Source: Chitinophagaceae bacterium (GTDB lineage Bacteria; Bacteroidota; Bacteroidia; Chitinophagales; Chitinophagaceae). From it: a stretch of DNA of 18,285 nucleotides. The position numbers were made by a program, and so were the translations under genes. Shown here piece by piece: positions 13,528 to 18,285 of the stretch (within the stretch, counting starts at the first letter, position 1; each line of letters begins with the position of its first letter). The notes under the pieces were generated by a model that saw only the letters and a program-made list of their open reading frames with translations, was not told the origin of the DNA and did not search any database. Location of the stretch: positions 5,137 through 23,421 of the forward strand of contig PMUF01000621.1 of the NCBI GenBank assembly GCA_003167015.1. The letters are read 5' to 3'.

Positions 13528-14210
13528 ATCCCACGATCATGGCAAACTGGTTTGACCGATATTCCCGCACACACTTCCACGACTGGACTGTCAGCCAATT
13601 GAACTTGCAGCCTTATCAGCATGTGCTGGAAGTAGGCTGCGGGTCAGGGCAGTTATTGGCTATTGTCGCACGGACGCTCAGGATCGGTTTCCTGGCCGGT
13701 ATCGAATCTTCCATCCCCTTGTACCAGCAAGCTTACCGACGCAACAAGGCATTCATCCACCAGCAATTCATTCAATTACACCTCGGAGAACTACACGAAC
13801 TGCCCTACCCTGCCCATTATTTTCATACCATCTATAAATCCGGTGTTCACTCCCCGGGGAAGAATGGAATTCATTCGCCCGGGAAGAATGCGGTCACAGA
13901 ATGCCTTCGCCTGGCCTCGCTACTCCGCAGTGGCGGCAGATTGGTATGGCTGTCACAAGCTGCGACGTATCGCAAACAGGAAGACCTCAGAACAGAAGCG
14001 GCCCGGTTACAGGCCGCCTGTCTCACTGCGGGACTAACGGATATCCGTACGTCATACCGGGATTTCCCTTCGGGCCCCGGCATGGCCGTCACGGGGATCA
14101 AGCCGGACGCCGACTTATGGATTGATCCTGAACCTAATAGAGCTATTAACAATCGCTTATTAAATCCAAAGCCTCATTTCATATCCAAGATAGCAAGGAT
14201 GCAGATGTAG
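13524..14210 (+). CDS. Class I SAM-dependent methyltransferase
   Basis: This 228-residue protein has the nucleotide-binding motif I of class I methyltransferases, VLEVGCGSGQLL (residues 34-45), an acidic residue at the end of strand 2 (Glu61 in LAGIESS), and a post-motif helix and strand ending RSGGRLVWLS. The substrate cannot be told; closest by feel are the small-molecule or lipid methyltransferases annotated 'class I SAM-dependent methyltransferase'. Where relatives have a short loop after YFHTIY, this protein has GVHSPGKN directly followed by GIHSPGKN (residues 107-122), a 24-base tandem duplication. The start overlaps the previous stop by four bases, so translation is probably coupled. 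The C-terminal 30 residues are basic and probably loose. Confidence 0.85.
   Translation: MNPTIMANWFDRYSRTHFHDWTVSQLNLQPYQHVLEVGCGSGQLLAIVARTLRIGFLAGIESSIPLYQQAYRRNKAFIHQQFIQLHLGELHELPYPAHYFHTIYKSGVHSPGKNGIHSPGKNAVTECLRLASLLRSGGRLVWLSQAATYRKQEDLRTEAARLQAACLTAGLTDIRTSYRDFPSGPGMAVTGIKPDADLWIDPEPNRAINNRLLNPKPHFISKIARMQM
13842..13889 (+). repeat. 24-base tandem duplication in the methyltransferase gene
   Basis: Two adjacent 24-base units, 13842-13865 and 13866-13889, differ at a few bases and encode GVHSPGKN and GIHSPGKN. The frame is kept. The differences (several substitutions, one of them changing Val to Ile) suggest that the duplication is not recent. Confidence 0.8.
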
Positions 14211-14246
14211 AAAACAAGGCATCCACTAAACTTAAAAATTACAGAT

Positions 14247-14639
14247 ATGAAAAAGCTATTTATCCTCACCGCCATCATAGCCACCACCAGCTTCATTGCT
14301 ACGAAAGGTGATGCTCAGGTATTCGTCGGCGCCCGTGTCGGATTCCGGGTGCCCGCTCCCAGGGTTTATATAGGAGCCGCCATACCTGCACCCGTTGTCT
14401 ATGCGCCTGCCCCTGTCTATGCAGGTGGCTATTATGCCGCGCCTAACGTCATCGAAGCAGATTTTCCCGGCTACGCTTATTATGATTACCCCGCCTGGAA
14501 CGGGCACTACCGTGACCGGTTCTACTTTGAACACTATCGCCCGTTCTTTTACAGAGATCATGCCGCCTATTTCAATCATGGTGGGTTCGACCATGCCCGC
14601 TGGGCACATGACCGCGGGTCCTACAGAGGAAGGCGGTAA
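14247..14639 (+). CDS. Small secreted Tyr/His-rich protein, first of a paralogous pair
   Basis: This 130-residue protein has a signal peptide (MKKLFILTAIIATTSFIATK, then GDAQ). Residues about 25-65 are Ala/Pro/Val-rich with repeated A-P-A-P-V-Y units. The rest is very rich in Tyr, His, Phe and Arg: GYAYYDYPAWNGHYRDRFYF, HYRPFFYRDHAAYF and FDHARWAHDRGSYRGRR. The second half matches the next gene closely. The many His and Asp side chains could bind metal and the aromatics could support surface interactions, but no known domain was recognised. It begins 36 bases after the methyltransferase and is followed by a strong terminator. Confidence 0.8.
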   Translation: MKKLFILTAIIATTSFIATKGDAQVFVGARVGFRVPAPRVYIGAAIPAPVVYAPAPVYAGGYYAAPNVIEADFPGYAYYDYPAWNGHYRDRFYFEHYRPFFYRDHAAYFNHGGFDHARWAHDRGSYRGRR

Positions 14640-14658
14640 GCTGAAAAAATAAAATGGT

Positions 14659-14693
14659 GAGCGCTATGGGAATATCCCATGGCGCTCTTTTTT
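14659..14693 (+). terminator. Rho-independent terminator after the first secreted Tyr/His-rich gene
   Basis: GAGCGCTATGGGA (14659-14671) pairs with TCCCATGGCGCTC (14675-14687), 13 pairs including one G-U, with a three-base ATA loop and a run of six T immediately after. This is a textbook intrinsic terminator, ending the run that begins with the sigma factor gene or with the secreted protein itself. Confidence 0.92.
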
Positions 14694-14748
14694 GCAGGCA
14701 TGGTTTTAGCACTCTATGCAGAGGATTTGTTAACTATAAATATACAGT

Positions 14749-15021
14749 ATGAAAAAGTTATTTGTTCTTTGTCTGATCATAGCCGGAAGCTTTGCCGCTA
14801 CTTCGGCTTCCGCCCAGGTCCGCGTCAGCGTAGGCTTTGAAAGTACTTACCCGGGATATACCTATTATACCTATCCTGCATGGCACGGACATTACCGCGA
14901 CCAGGCTTATTACGCTCATTATCAGCCCAGGTTCGAAAGAAATCACAGGGCTTATTTCCACGGACGCACCTTCGATCACGACCGTTTTGAACGCGAAAAT
15001 CATTGGCACGCTAGAAACTAA
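14749..15021 (+). CDS. Small secreted Tyr/His-rich protein, second of a paralogous pair
   Basis: This 90-residue protein has a signal peptide (MKKLFVLCLIIAGSFAATSA, then SAQ) and a mature part of about 67 residues that follows the same pattern as its neighbour: PGYTYYTYPAWHGHYRDQAY, then HYQPRFERNHRAYF, FDHDRFERENHWHARN. It lacks the Ala/Pro-rich stretch that follows the signal peptide in the longer paralogue. The two must come from a duplication. As the upstream terminator separates them, this gene should have its own promoter in 14694-14748, though no clear TAnnTTTG box is visible there. Function unknown. Confidence 0.8.
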   Translation: MKKLFVLCLIIAGSFAATSASAQVRVSVGFESTYPGYTYYTYPAWHGHYRDQAYYAHYQPRFERNHRAYFHGRTFDHDRFERENHWHARN

Positions 15022-15044
15022 GCCTATTACATTGGGCAGTAAAT

Positions 15045-15060
15045 TGCCCCAAATGGGGCA
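15045..15060. terminator. Weak hairpin between convergent genes
   Basis: TGCCCCA (15045-15051) and TGGGGCA (15054-15060) form a GC-rich stem in the 55-base gap between two converging genes. A TTGGGCA at 15032 could pair with the first arm instead. There is no proper T-run on either side, so terminator function is uncertain. Confidence 0.35.
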
Positions 15061-15076
15061 GATGGGATGATGTCAT

Positions 15077-15814
15077 TCAGGCGAACAACCTTTCCGCCTG
15101 TTCGGCCGATTCAGGTTTGCCGACATCGATGAACCTGGATCGGCTATGATCATACCCTCTGATGGAATGACCGGCCGCGAGGTCGAGGTAAACATCCACT
15201 ATCGAGAATTTTCCTTCCATGGTCATCAGAGAGAAGATCGAAGGATCGATGACATGAATGCCGCTGAATGCCTTTTGCACACTTGCCGTTACCGGTCTCG
15301 CCAGCCGCTCCTGCCCTGTCTTTACATTCCGCCAGCCGTAAAGCTGATCCTCCTTATCGAACAAAAAGTATCTTGAGGTTGTCCGGTCGGTGACAGCCAG
15401 CGTGGCCAAAGGAGCATGCAAAAAATGATCGGCGATCATAGCCCCCAGATCCATATCTGTTAAGATGTCCACATTCATCAGTACGAAAGGGGCGTTTTCA
15501 AGACAGGGCGCGGCTTTCCGCAGGCCACCCCCTGTCTCCAGCACGGCTGATGTCTCATCACTGATAATATAATGACTTCCCCAGCCTTTGTTGACCGTTA
15601 GCGCCGCAACAATCTGTTCGGCAAAATGATGGACATTCACGACGATGTCGCGGATGCCAAAAGACCGGAGATATTCGATATTGCGCTGCAGCAGGCTCTT
15701 CCCGTTCACCACGGCGAGGGCCTTGGGATGACGGTCAGTCCATGGCTTGAATCGGGTGCCCAGGCCGGCGGCCAGGATCATGGCGCGGGTGATGGAAGAA
15801 GAGGACGTCTTCAT
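15077..15814 (-). CDS. Sugar-1-phosphate nucleotidyltransferase, MurU/GlmU-like
   Basis: This 245-residue protein has the nucleotidyltransferase signature AAGLGTRFKPWTDRHPKAL (residues 15-33), with Gly17, Arg21 and Lys31 for triphosphate binding. Further marks are the LETGGGLRKA stretch (base and sugar recognition) and MNVDILTD, with Asp117 as metal ligand. The pattern is closest to N-acetylmuramate-1-phosphate uridylyltransferase (MurU) of the cell-wall recycling pathway, but other NDP-sugar pyrophosphorylases cannot be excluded. The AmgK-type kinase often found beside MurU is not in this window. ATG at 15814 gives an 11-residue Ser/Thr-rich leader; the ATG at 15781 (MILAAGLG) is a serious alternative. 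It lies 29 bases after the lipoprotein gene. Confidence 0.85.
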   Translation of the reverse strand: MKTSSSSITRAMILAAGLGTRFKPWTDRHPKALAVVNGKSLLQRNIEYLRSFGIRDIVVNVHHFAEQIVAALTVNKGWGSHYIISDETSAVLETGGGLRKAAPCLENAPFVLMNVDILTDMDLGAMIADHFLHAPLATLAVTDRTTSRYFLFDKEDQLYGWRNVKTGQERLARPVTASVQKAFSGIHVIDPSIFSLMTMEGKFSIVDVYLDLAAGHSIRGYDHSRSRFIDVGKPESAEQAERLFA

Positions 15815-15818
15815 ACGG

Positions 15819-15826
15819 CAAATATA
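15819..15826 (-). promoter_or_regulatory. TATATTTG, candidate -7 box before the nucleotidyltransferase
   Basis: On the minus strand TATATTTG matches the Bacteroidota -7 box TAnnTTTG in every fixed base. It ends only four bases before the ATG at 15814, so transcription would begin at about that ATG. Either the mRNA is leaderless or translation starts at the internal ATG at 15781. No TTTG is seen 19 bases upstream, so this is weak support. Confidence 0.35.
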
Positions 15827-15843
15827 GCTCTCTGTAGCGGAGT

Positions 15844-16248
15844 TCAGTCCTTCTGAAGCTCAATTTTAGCCACATCGCGGAGCAATATCGGCTTGATATG
15901 TGCTTCGAAAAAGTGAGTCTTACTCCCGGTGATGGTACTGTCCTTGATCAGCAGCGTATTAAAATAAAAGGTCGTTCGCGAACTGTCGGTACGGGTGATC
16001 CGTACGGAGGTCCGGTTGGTCACAACGATGGTCGTTTCCTTTCCGTTCTTATCCAGGCATTTGATCGTCTGGAGGCTATTCCCGTTGACACTGAAAGGAA
16101 TGAAGATCAGGGTGGGCTCGTAGGCATATTTTCTTTCTGGTTGCGTATCCGCAAACTGCTGCACCAGGCTTTGCGTCGAAAGATGATAGGTCGCGCAGCT
16201 TGTCAGCAGCAGGGGCATGACAAGAAGGGGCAAAAGGGATTTTTTCAT
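15844..16248 (-). CDS. Small lipoprotein
   Basis: From the ATG at 16248 this gives 134 residues with a typical lipoprotein signal peptide: basic start, hydrophobic core and the lipobox LLTSC with Cys18 (MKKSLLPLLVMPLLLTSCAT). The frame is open further upstream into the nadB gene, but that extension carries no signal and is rejected; an ATG at 16257 would only add three residues. The mature part is beta-rich (TLIFIPFSVNGNSLQTIKCL, TIVVTNRTSVRITRTDSSRT, TFYFNTLLIKDSTITGSKT), with an end IKPILLRDVAKIELQKD common in small Bacteroidota lipoproteins that report 'effect of transporter' type repeats. It lies 19 bases after nadB. Function unknown. Confidence 0.8.
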   Translation of the reverse strand: MKKSLLPLLVMPLLLTSCATYHLSTQSLVQQFADTQPERKYAYEPTLIFIPFSVNGNSLQTIKCLDKNGKETTIVVTNRTSVRITRTDSSRTTFYFNTLLIKDSTITGSKTHFFEAHIKPILLRDVAKIELQKD

Positions 16249-16267
16249 AGCAAACATTCTGACAGGT

Positions 16268-17866
16268 TTATAAAACGATATTCTGTAAAATAATACTCTT
16301 TTGCGGATAATCGGTATTGTAGTGCAGCCCACGGCTCTCTTTACGGAATTGAGCCTCCTTGACGATCAGGTAGCCCACGGTGATCAGGTTGCGCACCTCG
16401 CAGAGTTGTGGGGATACCGCCGTCGTTTCATACAGCGACTCTATTTCTTCATGCAGCAGGTCCAGCCTTTTACTCGCCCGCTGCAGACGAGTATGAGTCC
16501 TGACGATGCCTACATAATCACTCATCAGAAGCTGCAGTTCCTTCAAGCTTTGGGTAATGAGGATCATTTCGTCCGGTTCCGTCGTCCCTTCGGCATTCCA
16601 GTCGGGGATATCTTGCTGGAAGACGATGCGATCTACCTTTTGCACGCTGTCGAGGTAACAACGATGTGAAAAGACCAACGCTTCCAGCAGGGAATTGCTG
16701 GCCAGGCGGTTGGCGCCATGCAGTCCCGTAGAACTGCATTCCCCGCAGGCATAGAGGTGAGTTATGGAAGTATGTCCCCACTCATCCACCTTGATGCCGC
16801 CGCAGCTATAGTGGGCGGCGGGAGCCACCGGGATGAACTGCGTGGAAATATCGATGCCGATAGAGCGGCATTTCTCATAGATATTGGGGAAATGTTCAAC
16901 AAACTTCGTCTTGTCCATGTGCCGGCAGTCGAGCCACACATGTTCGGTACCCGCCCTTTTCATTTCACTGTCGATCGCCCTGGCGACGATATCGCGCGGC
17001 GCAAGGTCTTTCCGCTCGTCATACTTTTCCATGAACGCCTCGCCTTTGTTGTTCCTGAGGATGCCGCCGTCACCGCGGACTGCCTCGGTAATGAGAAAGG
17101 ATGGACTGACGCCGGGTTCGTAGAGCGCCGTGGGATGGAACTGGATGAACTCCATATTTTCTATCCGGCCCTTCGCCCTGTATACCATGGCGACCCCGTC
17201 ACCGGTGGCAATCGTTGGATTGGTGGTCGTGCGGTAAGCCTGGCCATTACCGCCGGTCGCCAGCAGGGTGATCTTCGAAAGGATCTTTACAATTTTGTTG
17301 GTGTGCTGATCGAGAGCGTATACCCCGTAACATTCGATATCGGGCGTCGACTTGGTGACCAGGTAACCCAGGTGGTGCTGAGTGATCAGATCGAGGACAA
17401 ACCAGTGCTTGTTGATCTCTATATTCTTTTGCTTGCCGACCGTGTCGAGCAAGGCCCGCTCGATCTCCTTTCCGGTGACATCCTTATGATGCAGGATACG
17501 GAATTCGGAGTGACCGCCTTCCTTCCCCAGTTTGAAATCCCCTTCTGCATCTTTGTCAAAGCGGGTACCCCATTCGATGATTTCCTTGATCCGCTCCGGT
17601 CCTTCGGTGACGACGATCTCTACCGTATGGGGGTTGCAAAGTCCATCGCCGGCGATCAGCGTGTCCTGGATATGCTTGTCATAGCTATCGTGTTCGAAAT
17701 CCGTGACGCCGGCGATGCCGCCCTGCGCATATTTGGTATTGGTCTCATCGATCCGCGTCTTGGTGATGACGAGAACCCTCTTATCCGGGTAATGCTGGGC
17801 CACCTTCAGCGCGTAACTAAGTCCGGCGATGCCGGAACCGATGACCAGGAAATCAGTTTGTTTCAT
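16268..17866 (-). CDS. nadB: L-aspartate oxidase
   Basis: This 532-residue flavoenzyme oxidises L-aspartate to iminoaspartate, the first step of de novo NAD synthesis; NadA then makes quinolinate. The FAD-binding GxGxxG is at the start (VIGSGIAGLSYAL, residues 8-20), followed by NTKYAQGGIAG. The active-site residues known from E. coli NadB are all present: His244 in FIQFHPTAL, the Arg in APRDIVARAID (Arg291) and the His in AAHYSCGGIKVDEWG (His352). The C-terminal helical domain includes QRASKRLDLLHEEIESLY. The ATG at 17866 lies two bases after the stop of the upstream gene; a TTG six bases earlier is rejected. No nadA or nadC is visible in the window. Confidence 0.97.
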   Translation of the reverse strand: MKQTDFLVIGSGIAGLSYALKVAQHYPDKRVLVITKTRIDETNTKYAQGGIAGVTDFEHDSYDKHIQDTLIAGDGLCNPHTVEIVVTEGPERIKEIIEWGTRFDKDAEGDFKLGKEGGHSEFRILHHKDVTGKEIERALLDTVGKQKNIEINKHWFVLDLITQHHLGYLVTKSTPDIECYGVYALDQHTNKIVKILSKITLLATGGNGQAYRTTTNPTIATGDGVAMVYRAKGRIENMEFIQFHPTALYEPGVSPSFLITEAVRGDGGILRNNKGEAFMEKYDERKDLAPRDIVARAIDSEMKRAGTEHVWLDCRHMDKTKFVEHFPNIYEKCRSIGIDISTQFIPVAPAAHYSCGGIKVDEWGHTSITHLYACGECSSTGLHGANRLASNSLLEALVFSHRCYLDSVQKVDRIVFQQDIPDWNAEGTTEPDEMILITQSLKELQLLMSDYVGIVRTHTRLQRASKRLDLLHEEIESLYETTAVSPQLCEVRNLITVGYLIVKEAQFRKESRGLHYNTDYPQKSIILQNIVL

Positions 17867-17868
17867 AA

Positions 17869-18285
17869 TCAATATTCTATCTTATATCCAAACTGTTCGG
17901 GATGATCGAATACCTCTATGAGATTGAATTTTAGCGTAACGGTCTTTTTGTCATCCGACAATTTTGCCAGCGGGTTGTCTACGCTCTTCACGGGGCGGGG
18001 CAGCACGATGGTACTGGTATAGTTGATTTCCACCCCCATCTGTCCGGCCTGTTTGATCTGGGCGAACTGCGGCTGATCCTGCAACGCCTTCCATTTGTCG
18101 GCATTAAGGTGCTTGGTGATCAGCCCATCCTTGCTGGTGAAGTCGTAGATGCCGTTGAACTGGTTGATATCCGGGCTGGCGCCTGCACCTCCGGAGGCAT
18201 CGCAGCCCAGTCCGCCGAGGAGTTGGGCAGATCCCAGCGAGGAGCCGTCATTCATCGTTGCATATAATTTCTGCAGGTTGGCCTG
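17869..18285 (-). CDS. C-terminal part of an LppM-like secreted or lipo-protein (cut by right window edge)
   Basis: The reading frame is open from the right edge (18285) to the TGA at 17871-17869, giving at least 138 residues; the start is outside the window. The visible part has a Gly/Ala-rich stretch (LLGGLGCDASGGAGASPDIN), an F-N-G-I-Y-D-F segment, and an end with YTSTIVLPRPVKSVDNPLAK and DDKKTVTLKFNLIEVFDHPE, the beta-strand pattern seen in small Bacteroidota lipoproteins and in the LppM/DUF3153 group. A lipoprotein signal would be expected in the missing part. It is two bases from nadB, so the two are co-transcribed, though no functional link is known. Confidence 0.75.
   Translation of the reverse strand, partial: QANLQKLYATMNDGSSLGSAQLLGGLGCDASGGAGASPDINQFNGIYDFTSKDGLITKHLNADKWKALQDQPQFAQIKQAGQMGVEINYTSTIVLPRPVKSVDNPLAKLSDDKKTVTLKFNLIEVFDHPEQFGYKIEY

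Noticed and set aside
16718..17905. 395-codon open frame on the plus strand opposite nadB
   Set aside because: It is antisense to a fully recognisable NadB and has no domain pattern; long antisense frames are expected in GC-rich third-position coding sequence.

Overview
The window looks like a chromosomal segment from a member of the Bacteroidota, probably a Chitinophagaceae-type soil bacterium. The grounds are the RHS proteins of the DUF6443 and SpvB-like kinds, a 'tail-fibre-like' secreted protein ending in the LLKKIEELTLYVIEQ-type helix, Bacteroidota-style promoter elements (TTTG, 19 bases, TAnnTTTG-like), the general lack of strong Shine-Dalgarno sequences, and an L-aspartate oxidase, a UmuC with a DUF4113-type tail and a PA0069-type radical SAM protein. 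Identities come from reading motifs; no database search was possible.

Layout. (1) Positions 7472 to 1 and beyond the left edge, minus strand: a tightly packed run of five genes whose products all begin with signal peptides. They are a tail-fibre-like protein, a coiled-coil protein with a predicted outer-membrane barrel, a 1087-residue SpvB/RHS-type protein, a small helical secreted protein, and the first 531 codons of a DUF6443/RHS protein cut by the window edge. Starts and stops overlap or nearly touch, so this is one operon, probably a surface or secreted RHS module. (2) 7473-7997: a 525-base non-coding region with hairpins and a 20-base-period direct repeat. (3) 7998-10685, minus strand: a PA0069-type radical SAM protein and two paralogous 2H-phosphoesterase-like proteins. 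(4) 10686-10762: a short divergent control region with alternating half-sites overlapping a candidate promoter. (5) 10763-12499, plus strand: a UmuD-like and a UmuC-like protein. (6) 12574-14210, plus: ECF sigma factor, two-helix membrane protein and SAM-dependent methyltransferase, closely spaced. (7) 14247-15021, plus: two paralogous small secreted Tyr/His-rich proteins, the first followed by a clear terminator. (8) 18285 to 15077, minus: a partial LppM-like protein, NadB, a small lipoprotein and a sugar-phosphate nucleotidyltransferase, probably one operon.

The most striking observation is in region 5. The UmuD homologue aligns with E. coli UmuD without gaps from the cleavage region through the catalytic core, yet the nucleophile Ser60 is Ala, the general base Lys97 is Arg and the cleavage-site Cys24 is Thr. 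It should be unable to self-cleave, although its UmuC partner keeps its catalytic acidic residues and clamp-binding motif. Together with the divergently transcribed 2H pair, in which the second catalytic His is Tyr in both copies, and the radical SAM protein, this forms a compact candidate DNA-damage module whose regulation cannot follow the standard RecA-stimulated UmuD cleavage. The secreted RHS operon is the second candidate for an undescribed system.
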